Shown here: positions 26,315-34,953 of the stretch, one piece after another | How the letters are laid out: each line of letters starts with the position of its first letter | Position numbering within the stretch: position 1 is the stretch's first letter | DNA from: Croceitalea marina | Lineage (GTDB): Bacteria; Bacteroidota; Bacteroidia; Flavobacteriales; Flavobacteriaceae | Assembly: GCF_042684265.1 (NCBI RefSeq) | Contig: NZ_JBHULB010000008.1 | Span: 248,001 to 312,000, forward strand | Direction of reading: 5' to 3' | Length of the DNA stretch: 64,000 nt | Made by a program: the position numbers and the translations under genes | Notes under the pieces: model-generated | What the model was told of the DNA's origin: nothing | Seen by the model: only the letters and a program-made list of their open reading frames with translations | Databases searched by the model: none

Positions 26315-26608
26315 ATGACTGATATGGAAATTAAGGACAACAGTTTCTTACGCCAATTTGAGGTGAAAATTGATGGGCATTTAGCAAAAATTGAATACTC
26401 TTCGCAAGAGCGAAAAGTATTTTTGACCAAACTAGTGGTTCCGGAAGAAATTACACAAGAAGGCTTTAAAGAAAATTTTATTAAGAGTGTACTTAACCAC
26501 ATTCAAGAGCAAAATTTACGTGTGGTACCTACAAGTCCGCACATCGCCGGTTTCTTAAGAAAGAATAGGCAGTACAAAGAAATGCTTCCTGTAGGAATCA
26601 GAATCTAA
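26315..26608 (+). CDS. Small GNAT-fold N-acetyltransferase (YjdJ-like)
   Basis: A 97-residue protein of the minimal GNAT family. The pattern is characteristic: FEVKIDGHLAKIEYS at the start, LTKLVVPEEITQEG in the middle, and VVPTSPHIAGFLRKNRQYKEM at the end, where longer GNATs have the acetyl-CoA loop. Similar small proteins may acetylate a metabolite or protein, but no substrate is known. It is a single gene followed by its own terminator. Confidence 0.8.
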   Translation: MTDMEIKDNSFLRQFEVKIDGHLAKIEYSSQERKVFLTKLVVPEEITQEGFKENFIKSVLNHIQEQNLRVVPTSPHIAGFLRKNRQYKEMLPVGIRI

Positions 26609-26616
26609 CAAAAATT

Positions 26617-26644
26617 TAAAACCTCTCGAATGAGAGGTTTTTTT
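26617..26644 (+). terminator. Rho-independent terminator after the small GNAT gene
   Basis: AAAACCTCTC pairs with GAGAGGTTTT across a GAAT loop, followed by further T residues, starting 9 nt after the stop codon. Confidence 0.9.
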
Positions 26645-26662
26645 ATGCCTTATCCTAACCTA

Positions 26663-26706
26663 TTCTCGATACTATTTTTGCTCCTCAAAAATAACTCGAA
26701 CTGACA
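26663..26706. repeat. Dispersed GTCAnnTCGAG repeat, hairpin form, at the mtaB 3' end
   Basis: On the minus strand it opens TGTCAGTTCGAG and closes GTATCGAGAA, with an inner hairpin TATTTTTG / CAAAAATA. The outer frame (GTCAnnTCGAG ... TCGAGAA) is the same as in the copies at 12061 and 45997. It begins 1 nt after the mtaB stop codon. Confidence 0.7.
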
Positions 26707-26707
26707 T

Positions 26708-28048
26708 TTAGCTATATCCAGAAATTTCTACAGTACTTTCTATAAATTCAAACCGTACCAATCCGTCTTCATCAATATCGGTAAGTTCAACTTCATGAAG
26801 TGTGTTTACCAATTCAGGATTCCAAGGTGCCTTTACCTTAACATAGTTTTCGGTAAACCCGTGAATGTAACCGGCTTTATTCTCACCTTCAAAAAGTACG
26901 GTACGTACCGTATTCAGTTGACTTTCATAAAAAGCCCGGCGTTTTTTTGCAGATAAGCCTCTAAGCATTTTGCTTCGCTTACTTCTGATGTTTTTAGGAA
27001 CTACATCTTCCATCGTCGCAGCGACGGTATTATCTCTTTCCGAATACGTAAAAACGTGCAGGTACGAAATGTCCAATTCGTTCAAAAAATTGTAGGTTTC
27101 AAGAAAATGCTCATCGGTTTCACCGGGAAAGCCCACGATAACATCAACCCCAATACATGCATGTGGCATTACGGTCTTAATTCGTTTTACCCTGTCTACA
27201 TATAGATTCGAAAGGTAACGTCTGCGCATGAGCTTTAAGATAGCATCGCTACCACTTTGTAAGGGAATATGAAAATGTGGCACAAAGGCATTGCTTTGGG
27301 CTACAAAATCTATCGTCTCATTTTTCAGCAAGTTAGGCTCAATAGAAGATATTCGCAACCTAGCTATACCAGCTACATTATCTAGTGCTTTAACCAAATC
27401 TAAAAAGGTGTGTTCGTGTTTTTTATTACCGAATTCACCTTTGCCGTAGTCTCCAATATTGACCCCGGTAAGTACAATTTCCTTTATGCCTTTTGAAGCT
27501 ATTTCAGAAGCGTTTTTCAGCACATTATCCAAAGCATCACTACGTGATATGCCACGCGCTAAAGGAATGGTGCAATAGGTACATTTATAATCACAACCGT
27601 CTTGTACTTTTAAAAAGGCACGTGTTCTATCACCAATAGCATAACTGCCCACATAAAAATCGGCTTCTTCAATCTCACAAGAATGTACTTCACCCCTATC
27701 ATTTTTAGAAAGGTCGTTTAGATAGTCGGTAATCTTAAACTTTTCCGTGGCACCCAAAACCAGATCTACCCCATCTACCGCTGCCAATTGTTCCGGTTTT
27801 AACTGCGCATAACAACCCACCGCGGCCACAAAGGCATCAGGATTTGCTTTTTGCGCTTGTTTTACGATAGTTTTAAAACGTTTATCCGCATTTTCGGTAA
27901 CCGAACAAGTATTGATTACATAGATGTCCGCAGATTCAGAAAAGTCCACACGGTCAAAACCCTCACCTTCAAAACTTCTGGCAATCGTAGAAGTTTCAGA
28001 GAAATTAAGCTTACAACCTAAAGTGCAGAAAGCGACTTTTTTGCTCAT
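26708..28048 (-). CDS. mtaB: tRNA t6A37 methylthiotransferase MtaB
   Basis: A 446-residue radical SAM enzyme that converts t6A37 to ms2t6A in ANN-decoding tRNAs. The N-terminal domain carries three cluster-binding Cys (TLGCKLNFSET, NTCSVTENADKRF, VGCYAQLKPE). The radical SAM motif is CDYKCTYCTIP, and a C-terminal TRAM-like region follows (TVRTVLFEGENKAGYIHGF onward). The TLGCKLNFSE start and lack of a MiaB-type tail separate it from MiaB and RimO. It stands alone, with a TATCTTTG element just upstream. Confidence 0.93.
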   Translation of the reverse strand: MSKKVAFCTLGCKLNFSETSTIARSFEGEGFDRVDFSESADIYVINTCSVTENADKRFKTIVKQAQKANPDAFVAAVGCYAQLKPEQLAAVDGVDLVLGATEKFKITDYLNDLSKNDRGEVHSCEIEEADFYVGSYAIGDRTRAFLKVQDGCDYKCTYCTIPLARGISRSDALDNVLKNASEIASKGIKEIVLTGVNIGDYGKGEFGNKKHEHTFLDLVKALDNVAGIARLRISSIEPNLLKNETIDFVAQSNAFVPHFHIPLQSGSDAILKLMRRRYLSNLYVDRVKRIKTVMPHACIGVDVIVGFPGETDEHFLETYNFLNELDISYLHVFTYSERDNTVAATMEDVVPKNIRSKRSKMLRGLSAKKRRAFYESQLNTVRTVLFEGENKAGYIHGFTENYVKVKAPWNPELVNTLHEVELTDIDEDGLVRFEFIESTVEISGYS

Positions 28049-28074
28049 CTGTGCCCTATTATTTTTAAGGATGG

Positions 28075-28082
28075 CAAAGATA
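28075..28082 (-). promoter_or_regulatory. Candidate -7 element of mtaB
   Basis: TATCTTTG on the minus strand matches TAnnTTTG, 26 nt before the mtaB start. I see no TTG at the expected -33 position, so only half of the promoter is supported. Confidence 0.45.
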
Positions 28083-28170
28083 GTAAATAGTTAAATGTTA
28101 ATTCTTTGACCGGAGAACATTGATCATTAGAAATAGTTTGTACGAAGATTTAGTTATTCTTCAGTATGAC

Positions 28171-29721
28171 CTAGTGTACCTTTTTTTGTTGAGGCACCAA
28201 TGAATGGTCATAAGTATTAGACACATTAATTACAATACGCCTATAGTCAAACAACGGCGCTATATCACTCTTATCCTTAACTTCTAAAATTAAGTGTAAC
28301 TGTTTAGAGGCGGCACCGGAAGGAACTGAAAGAAAGGTTTTAGAACTTTTTGGTTCGTCAATGAACACCTCGCCTGCATAATTGCCAGCTTCTTTATAGA
28401 TCCACCAATAAAACTCTAAATCATCTCCATCCACATCATTTGAAAACGAAGCATCCAATATTATTTTTTCTCCGGGCAAAGCTTTTAAGTATAGAATACC
28501 GTCTCCTTCATCGCCATTAAAAACAGCTTTTGGGTGATGATTGGCTTCTTCAAAAGATTTTACACACCAATCCATACGACACTTAAAATCATTGAACATA
28601 GCTTCGCGCCATCTCCAAATCGGAACATAATTACCAAAATATGTTTTTCCATCTTTATAATTTTTCCAAACATCGCTTACTTCTCTATGCATGTAAAAAG
28701 GTGCGCTTTTCAATTCATCTTCATAAATACCAAGGTGGCGCGACCAAAAATCTGCAACTTTTACTTTAGTGAAGCGTCCTCCCCATCCACCCCATGATGG
28801 ATGACCTATTTCTGACAAACCTTTATTTACCAAACCCATCCAAGGTATAGTACCTCCGCCCTCCATAAAACCCAATATGTCTGTCCCTGTAAAACGACGT
28901 TCTGGATATAATTCTCCCAAAGGGCCATGATTTTTCATAACATTTTCTTTAAGCCACGCTAGCTGGCCATATGAAGAGTTTTCATATCCCTCCAAAAAAT
29001 TTGGGCCCAATTCAGAAGTTGTATCCCCTTTTTTTGTCCCAGGGCCTCCATAAGCATAGGTCTGATAATTACTCCGTATCCAATTAATATTAGGAAAACG
29101 ATTACAAATCCATGCACCCGCATTGTCTTGCGCTCCATTTTCAAATACCCAAATCTTCTCTAGCAAAGCATCCAACTCATTTTTTGTGTGGGATTTTTTG
29201 TAATCTTGAAGTGCTTGAGCCAAGGTATTTGAACCTGCATTGACCACAATCCATAAGGGCCCATTATCGTTCTTTTCAAATGCTTTCACCAATAACTTAG
29301 ACCCTTCACTTTGCTTATGTTCTCCTATACCATCAATTCCATATTCTGACTGTCCTGCACCTACGATAGAACGGAGATAATCTGGTGAAGACCATCCCTC
29401 CGCGTGTTTTTTCAAATTGGGTAACACCTTTTCATAAGCGTCGATAATATCATTAAAGAGTTCAGGATGGGTAATGCGCCGATATTCTAATTTAGATTCT
29501 GGTCTTAAAAACTTTCCTGTTACTGCAATAAGCCCCTCTAAATCGAACTCATTTGAACAAACAGTCATATGTATCATCTGCTGCATTTCATCTGGTTCAT
29601 TACCCATATCTGCCAAGATAATCAAGCGCTGTTGCTGTCCGTTCAGTAAAATAGGCAGTATAAATACCAAAACAGCAAAAAACAATTTGATATTGCTTTG
29701 ACCACTACAAATTCGACACAT
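28171..29721 (-). CDS. Secreted DUF1593 protein (nucleoside-hydrolase-like fold)
   Basis: A 516-residue exported protein. A hydrophobic N-terminus (LFFAVLVFILPILLNGQ) precedes the DUF1593 domain (about 30-340). Its first motif, IILADMGNEPDEMQQMIHM, resembles the metal-binding DxDxGxDD start of inosine-uridine nucleoside hydrolases. A C-terminal Ig-like domain follows (ILDASFSNDVDGDDLEFYWW onward). Members are often found with polysaccharide utilisation genes and may act on carbohydrates, but no activity is established here and there is no SusCD pair nearby. The 210 nt upstream of it hold nothing I recognise. Confidence 0.8.
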   Translation of the reverse strand: MCRICSGQSNIKLFFAVLVFILPILLNGQQQRLIILADMGNEPDEMQQMIHMTVCSNEFDLEGLIAVTGKFLRPESKLEYRRITHPELFNDIIDAYEKVLPNLKKHAEGWSSPDYLRSIVGAGQSEYGIDGIGEHKQSEGSKLLVKAFEKNDNGPLWIVVNAGSNTLAQALQDYKKSHTKNELDALLEKIWVFENGAQDNAGAWICNRFPNINWIRSNYQTYAYGGPGTKKGDTTSELGPNFLEGYENSSYGQLAWLKENVMKNHGPLGELYPERRFTGTDILGFMEGGGTIPWMGLVNKGLSEIGHPSWGGWGGRFTKVKVADFWSRHLGIYEDELKSAPFYMHREVSDVWKNYKDGKTYFGNYVPIWRWREAMFNDFKCRMDWCVKSFEEANHHPKAVFNGDEGDGILYLKALPGEKIILDASFSNDVDGDDLEFYWWIYKEAGNYAGEVFIDEPKSSKTFLSVPSGAASKQLHLILEVKDKSDIAPLFDYRRIVINVSNTYDHSLVPQQKKVH

Positions 29722-29931
29722 AATATTTGGTGAAGAAAATTATTATTTATTTAAAAAATCAGTAGGGTAAAAGTAGACGTAAATAAGAATAATAACCGTA
29801 ACTCTTGATTCAAAAGCTATCATAAATAGATTAAAATGCTCTTGAATGAATTATGTATGATTCATGCCCAACTAAGAATTAAGCAAAGAATTGGAAAGAG
29901 AAATAATTTATTTTTTAAATCCGTTTAAAAC

Positions 29932-31107
29932 TTAATAACTCCGCCACTTAGCCGAATCCTCAAAAACGCGCTCTAGAATTTCTTTTTCGGTAGTGTCAAA
30001 TTCCACTTTTCTGCGTCCCATCATAGCCGTTGCGGTTTCAAAAGCCTTGTTGGTGCGATATTCAGTAAACCCGGAGGCCCCGCCCCAGCTATAACTCGGT
30101 ATAAAATTACGCGGAAAACCACTACCAAAAATATTGGCGCTTACTCCAATTACAGTGCCGGTATTAAACATCGTATTAATACCGCATTTGCTATGATCGC
30201 CCATCATTAGCCCACAAAATTGGAGTCCGGTTTTGGCAAAGCCTTCGGTTTCATAACTCCATAGCCTTACTGGTGCGTAATTATTTTTAAGGTTAGAGGT
30301 ATTGGTGTCGGCACCCAAATTACACCACTCCCCTAACACCGAATTGCCTAGAAAGCCTTCATGTCCTTTATTTGAATAGGCGAACAGTACAGCATTACTA
30401 ACCTCACCCCCTACCTTGCAATATGGGCCAAAAGTAGAAGCCCCATAAATCTTTGCGCCCATTTTTAAAACCGCATTATCACAAAGTGCCAAAGCGCCCC
30501 GAACAATGCTACCTTCCATAATTTCAGCGTTCTTACCAACATAAATAGGACCTGTTTCGGCGTTTAAAATACTACAACTCACTTTTGCCCCTTCTTCTAA
30601 AAAAATCTGCGCCCCATTGATAACGGTATTACTTTCGGCAATAGGCTGACTTTTTCTTCCCTTGGTCAGTAATTCGAAATCAGCGGTAATGGCCTTATGA
30701 TTTTTAGAAAAAATATCCCATGTGTTTTTAACCGTAATCGGTTCATCTTCGAAAACTTTGGTGCTATATTCAGAAGGATTAAACTCTTTTTTCGGGTCAT
30801 CGGTGACATAGGCGATAATAGCACCATCAGATGTAATAGCCTCCTTATTCTTTAAATTTTTTATTAGTTCTACCAGCTTAGCATTGGGTAAATAAGAAGC
30901 ACTGATGACCGTATTCTCACTTTTACTATGCATCGGAAACTTTTGTGCTAAATAAGTTTCTGTATGATAACTACAGCTAGTGCTGAGCCATTTATCCCAC
31001 TTTTCTCTAATGGTCAATATACCGATACGAATTTCTGCCACTGGCCTTGTATAGGTAAATGGTAATAAAGCATTTCTATTAAGACCGTCGGAAAGGATAA
31101 AATTCAT
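29932..31107 (-). CDS. GlmU-like sugar nucleotidyltransferase/left-handed beta-helix protein
   Basis: A 391-residue protein. The N-terminal part (MNFILSDGLNRNALLPFTYTRP onward) resembles a degenerate nucleotidyltransferase domain without the LxxGxGxRMxS signature of GlmU. The C-terminal half is a hexapeptide beta-helix (NAETGPIYVGKNAEIMEGS, GASTFGPYCKVGGEVSNAV, GMMG-type coils with GDHSKCGINTMFNTGTVIG). These are annotated as GlmU-family proteins in Flavobacteriia, with a likely role in sugar-nucleotide or amino-sugar metabolism. I use the ATG at 31107; an ATG three codons upstream is possible. It runs downstream of, but separately from, nothing on its own strand within 120 nt except rpmE2. 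Confidence 0.8.
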   Translation of the reverse strand: MNFILSDGLNRNALLPFTYTRPVAEIRIGILTIREKWDKWLSTSCSYHTETYLAQKFPMHSKSENTVISASYLPNAKLVELIKNLKNKEAITSDGAIIAYVTDDPKKEFNPSEYSTKVFEDEPITVKNTWDIFSKNHKAITADFELLTKGRKSQPIAESNTVINGAQIFLEEGAKVSCSILNAETGPIYVGKNAEIMEGSIVRGALALCDNAVLKMGAKIYGASTFGPYCKVGGEVSNAVLFAYSNKGHEGFLGNSVLGEWCNLGADTNTSNLKNNYAPVRLWSYETEGFAKTGLQFCGLMMGDHSKCGINTMFNTGTVIGVSANIFGSGFPRNFIPSYSWGGASGFTEYRTNKAFETATAMMGRRKVEFDTTEKEILERVFEDSAKWRSY

Positions 31108-31170
31108 AGTGCACATTTTAGCTAAAGTGATACGCCCTTAATATATAATTACGGCTAAGGTGTAAAAATA

Positions 31171-31202
31171 AAAAACGCCCTTGAAAGAAATCAAGGACGT
31201 TT
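31171..31202 (-). terminator. Rho-independent terminator after rpmE2
   Basis: On the minus strand AAACGTCCTTGA pairs with TCAAGGGCGTTT around TTTCTT, followed by a T-rich stretch (TTTATTTTT). One mismatch lies in the stem. It separates rpmE2 from the GlmU-like gene. Confidence 0.8.
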
Positions 31203-31229
31203 GAAATATATTTTTTTAGAAAGCGGCTA

Positions 31230-31499
31230 CTATTCGGCTTTCTTTTCTTTTTTATCGAATTTCTTGTATTTGTTCTTAAACTTGTCAATTCTACCAGCTG
31301 TATCGATAAGTTTTGTTTTTCCAGTATAGAAAGGGTGTGAAGTTCTAGAAATCTCTAACTTGATTAATGGGTACTCAACACCATCTACGGTAATGTTTTC
31401 TTTGGCTTCCGCAGTGGATTTGGTAATAAAAACATCGTCGTTCGACATGTCTTTAAAAGCAACCAATCTATAGCTTTCTGGGTGTATACCTTGTTTCAT
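31230..31499 (-). CDS. rpmE2: 50S ribosomal protein L31, type B
   Basis: An 89-residue L31. It starts MKQGIHPESYRLVAFKDMSN and contains the type B signature ISRTSHPFYTGKTKLIDTAGR and a Lys-rich tail. The CxxC zinc ligands of type A L31 are absent, which defines the zinc-independent type B form. I take the ATG at 31499; an in-frame ATG six codons upstream lacks homologous sequence. It has a strong promoter and its own terminator. Confidence 0.95.
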   Translation of the reverse strand: MKQGIHPESYRLVAFKDMSNDDVFITKSTAEAKENITVDGVEYPLIKLEISRTSHPFYTGKTKLIDTAGRIDKFKNKYKKFDKKEKKAE

Positions 31500-31551
31500 T
31501 GCATTTTTTGTTTTCATACACCCATTCCGACAGGCGTATATTTTGAAGGTG

Positions 31552-31581
31552 CAAATTTAATGATTTCTATGAATAGTACAA
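31552..31581 (-). promoter_or_regulatory. Bacteroidota-type promoter of rpmE2
   Basis: On the minus strand TTG (31581-31579), 19 nt, then TAAATTTG (31559-31552). Spacing and motifs are the same as in the rpmH promoter in this window. The gene start is 53 nt downstream. Confidence 0.8.
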
Positions 31582-31681
31582 CTTCTAGTTACTAAAAAAG
31601 AAAAAAATGTACTTTTAGATGTAACAAAATCAAGTTAGTTGGCACTAACAGCATGTAAATAACCAACTAAAAGTTTATAAA

Positions 31682-32203
31682 ATGGAAGAAAACAATCTTA
31701 AAACTAGAAAGTTCGCACTACAATTTGGCCTTATCGGCGGTCTTGTGGGCGTTATCTTTGGCGTAATGTTATACTCAATGGATATGCATTATGAGCGTAG
31801 CTTCGCTATACAAGCGGTACAATTTGCAATTTTAGCTCTGTTTGTAATCATCGCAATTATTCAATTTAAAAAAGCCAACGGAGGATTCCTGAAAATAGGA
31901 CAAGCAGTGAAGCTTGGCGCCGGAGTCGGTCTAATTGCGGCTGTCATCGGAACCATCTATTTTTTGGTGCTATCAAATGTTATAGAACCAGATTATATGG
32001 CCAAAGCTACCGAGATAGCAAAGGTTGATGCTTTTGAGAAGAATCCTAAAATGACACAAGAACAATGGGACCAAGGCGTGGAGATTCAAAATAAGTTCTT
32101 TCCTGTTTTTTTAGCTGTCGGTGTAATTTTTAGTGCTCTTTTCGGTTTGGTCGTGGGCTTAATCACTGGTTTAATTGCCAAGAAAGAAGCACCCGCTTAC
32201 TAA
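31682..32203 (+). CDS. DUF4199 integral membrane protein
   Basis: A 173-residue protein with four predicted transmembrane helices: FGLIGGLVGVIFGVMLYS, IQAVQFAILALFVIIAIIQF, GAGVGLIAAVIGTIYFLVL and FFPVFLAVGVIFSALFGLVVGLITGLIA. An amphipathic loop (KNPKMTQEQWDQGVEIQNK) sits between helices 3 and 4. This is the standard DUF4199 layout. The function is unknown; in Bacteroidota it is very often just upstream of a family 2 glycosyltransferase, as here (42 nt). Confidence 0.9.
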   Translation: MEENNLKTRKFALQFGLIGGLVGVIFGVMLYSMDMHYERSFAIQAVQFAILALFVIIAIIQFKKANGGFLKIGQAVKLGAGVGLIAAVIGTIYFLVLSNVIEPDYMAKATEIAKVDAFEKNPKMTQEQWDQGVEIQNKFFPVFLAVGVIFSALFGLVVGLITGLIAKKEAPAY

Positions 32204-32244
32204 ACAAAAAGTACTATTTTTGAAAGGAATTCCAGAAAACAACA

Positions 32245-33192
32245 ATGCAATTATCCATTGTAATTCCTTTACTTAACGAAAAAGAATCACTCATAGAGTT
32301 ACATGATTGGATTGCGCAAACCATGCAATCCAATCATTTTTTATATGAAATTCTATTTATAGATGATGGTAGTACCGATGGCTCTTGGGAGACCATCGAA
32401 AAACTTTCTGCAGAACATACTCCGGTAAAAGGCATACGCTTTCTTAAAAATTACGGCAAATCACAGGCCTTACATGCGGGCTTTGCCCAGGCACAAGGCG
32501 AGGTGGTCATTACCATGGATGCCGACCTTCAAGATAATCCAGAGGAAATTCCTGAACTATATAACCTCATAAAAAATGAGGGGTTTGACTTAATTTCTGG
32601 TTGGAAAAAGAAACGCTACGATTCAGTACTTTCTAAAAACATGCCCTCTAAGCTGTTTAATTGGGCGGCCAGAAAAACATCTGGGCTCAAATTGCACGAT
32701 TTTAACTGTGGCCTAAAAGCGTATCATAGCAAGGTTGTCAAAAATATTGAGGTTTCTGGTGATATGCATCGCTACATTCCCGTTCTGGCTAAAAATGCTG
32801 GTTTTCAAAGAATTGGAGAAAAAGTGGTACAGCACCAAGCCCGAAAATATGGAACCACAAAATTTGGAGCAGAACGCTTTATGAAAGGATTTTTAGACTT
32901 GATGACAATATGGTTCGTTTCAAAATTTGGCCGTCAACCCATGCATCTTTTTGGTGCCTTGGGCGTTCTTATGTTCTTTGTAGGCTTCGCATTCTCTATT
33001 TATTTGGGCATAGACAAGCTTTTTATTCATAAAACAGGAAGATTAATAACGGATAGACCTCAATTTTATATCGCCCTAACTTCAATGATTATTGGCACGC
33101 AGTTCTTTTTAGCTGGTTTTTTAGGAGAAATCATGGTACGCTCAAAGAAAAATGAGAATACTTATGCGATTTCTAAAAAAATCAACCTATAG
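32245..33192 (+). CDS. Family 2 glycosyltransferase, polyprenyl-phosphate (DPM1/GtrB) type
   Basis: A 315-residue membrane glycosyltransferase. The GT2 catalytic domain has DDGSTDGSW and ITMDADLQDNPEEIPEL (metal-binding DxD-like), and a SGWKKKRYDS segment. Two C-terminal transmembrane helices (HLFGALGVLMFFVGFAFSIYL and FYIALTSMIIGTQFFLAGFLG) are typical of enzymes that load a sugar onto undecaprenyl phosphate. A -7-like TATTTTTG lies at 32215-32222. It is linked with a phosphohexomutase and an exporter downstream, which suggests envelope glycan or lipid synthesis. Confidence 0.9.
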   Translation: MQLSIVIPLLNEKESLIELHDWIAQTMQSNHFLYEILFIDDGSTDGSWETIEKLSAEHTPVKGIRFLKNYGKSQALHAGFAQAQGEVVITMDADLQDNPEEIPELYNLIKNEGFDLISGWKKKRYDSVLSKNMPSKLFNWAARKTSGLKLHDFNCGLKAYHSKVVKNIEVSGDMHRYIPVLAKNAGFQRIGEKVVQHQARKYGTTKFGAERFMKGFLDLMTIWFVSKFGRQPMHLFGALGVLMFFVGFAFSIYLGIDKLFIHKTGRLITDRPQFYIALTSMIIGTQFFLAGFLGEIMVRSKKNENTYAISKKINL

Positions 33193-33246
33193 AAAGAAGA
33201 AAAACAACAATCTTTGTATTTTTAAAAACACCAAAAAACAATACAA

Positions 33247-34950
33247 ATGGATGTTCTAAGCACCGCCAAATCTTGGCTAACTGATTTCTTCGATATAGAG
33301 ACCAAAAAAGAGATTCAAGATTTACTACAAAACAATACCCAAGAACTTGAGGAACGTTTCTATAAAAACCTAGAATTTGGAACTGGTGGTATGCGAGGTG
33401 TTATGGGTGTTGGCACCAATAGAATCAACAAATATACCTTGGGCAAGAGTACCCAAGGACTCAGCAATTACCTAAAAAAAACATACAAAGGTCAAGAGAT
33501 TAAAGTAGTCATCGCATATGATTGCCGTCATAATAGTGATACCTTATCGCAAGTTGTGGCCGAAGTGCTTTCTGCTAACGGCATCAAGGTTTTTCGTTTT
33601 TCCGCTTTGCGCACTACCCCTGAACTGTCTTTTGCCGTACGTCATTTAAATTGCCACGCGGGTATTGTACTTACCGCTTCGCATAATCCGCCAGAATATA
33701 ATGGATACAAGGTCTATTGGACGGATGGCGGGCAAATTGTGCCTCCCCAAGATGGAGAAATCATAGCTGAGATTGATTCGCTCTCTTTTGAAGATATAAA
33801 GTTTGATGCCAATCATAACCTAATTGAAGCCATAGACAAAGAAGTTGATGAAGCTTTTTTTAATGAATCTGTGAAAAACGGAAATTTTAATGCAGCAGGT
33901 AAAGATGATTTCAAAATTGTTTTCACTTCTATCCACGGGACTTCTATTACAGCTATACCAGAGGTTTTAAAACGAGCGAGGTATAATAATGTAACCGTTA
34001 TTGAAGAACAAGCAGAACCGAATGGAGACTTCCCTACGGTCAAATCTCCAAACCCTGAAGAGCCAGAAGCTTTGGCCATGGCGATTGCAAAAGCTGAGGA
34101 AATTGGCGCCGATATGGTTGTAGGCACTGACCCTGACAGTGACCGCTTAGGTATTGCTGTACGCAACCTAGATGGTGAAATGGAGCTTCTCAATGGCAAC
34201 CAGACGATGGTGCTAATGACCAAGTTTTTATTGGACCAATACAAAGCAAAAGGTTTTAAAGGCAATGAATTTATTGCCACAACTATCGTTTCTACGCCAA
34301 TGATGGAGCAAATGGCAAAAGCTTATGATGTTGAATTTAAAACGGCCCTAACAGGATTCAAATGGATCGGTAAAATGATAAAAGACTTTCCTAAATCGAC
34401 TTTTGTCGGTGGTGGAGAAGAAAGTTTTGGATATATGGTTGGGGATTTTGTTCGCGATAAAGACGCCGTAACCTCTACCCTACTTGCCTGTGAAATTGCG
34501 GCCCAAGCAAAAGCAAATGGAAGTAGTTTTTACAAAGATTTGATTGACGCTTATGTAGAATTTGGTTTTTACAAAGAGAAATTAATATCTATCACAAAAA
34601 AAGGGATGAGTGGTGCCGAGGAAATCAAGCAAATGCTTAAGGATTTTAAAGAAAATCTTGTTGACAGTGTTCAAGGCTCAAAAGTGTTGTGGATAGAAGA
34701 TTACAATACTTCGATTTCGAAAAATGTACAAACTGGAGAAGAAAAGGCAATTGACCTACCAAAATCCAACGTTTTGATTTATGAAACAGAAGATGGTACG
34801 CGTATTGCTGCGCGACCAAGCGGAACAGAACCCAAGGTTAAATTTTACATAAGCACTAACACAACTTTAACCAGAGCCGAGGATTTTAAATCCGTAAATT
34901 CGCAGTTAGATTCCAAGTTAGAGGGAATCGTTTCTGAACTGAATTTATAG
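33247..34950 (+). CDS. Phosphoglucomutase/phosphomannomutase (alpha-D-phosphohexomutase)
   Basis: A 567-residue enzyme interconverting hexose 1- and 6-phosphates. All four family loops are visible: the phosphoserine loop LTASHNPPEYNGYKVYW, the metal loop GTDPDSDRLG, the sugar loop GGEESFGYM and the phosphate loop RPSGTEPKVKFY. The length is that of the PgcA-type phospho-sugar mutases. It lies 3 nt from the downstream ABC exporter. Whether glucose or mannose is preferred cannot be read from sequence. Confidence 0.93.
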   Translation: MDVLSTAKSWLTDFFDIETKKEIQDLLQNNTQELEERFYKNLEFGTGGMRGVMGVGTNRINKYTLGKSTQGLSNYLKKTYKGQEIKVVIAYDCRHNSDTLSQVVAEVLSANGIKVFRFSALRTTPELSFAVRHLNCHAGIVLTASHNPPEYNGYKVYWTDGGQIVPPQDGEIIAEIDSLSFEDIKFDANHNLIEAIDKEVDEAFFNESVKNGNFNAAGKDDFKIVFTSIHGTSITAIPEVLKRARYNNVTVIEEQAEPNGDFPTVKSPNPEEPEALAMAIAKAEEIGADMVVGTDPDSDRLGIAVRNLDGEMELLNGNQTMVLMTKFLLDQYKAKGFKGNEFIATTIVSTPMMEQMAKAYDVEFKTALTGFKWIGKMIKDFPKSTFVGGGEESFGYMVGDFVRDKDAVTSTLLACEIAAQAKANGSSFYKDLIDAYVEFGFYKEKLISITKKGMSGAEEIKQMLKDFKENLVDSVQGSKVLWIEDYNTSISKNVQTGEEKAIDLPKSNVLIYETEDGTRIAARPSGTEPKVKFYISTNTTLTRAEDFKSVNSQLDSKLEGIVSELNL

Positions 34951-34953
34951 TGA

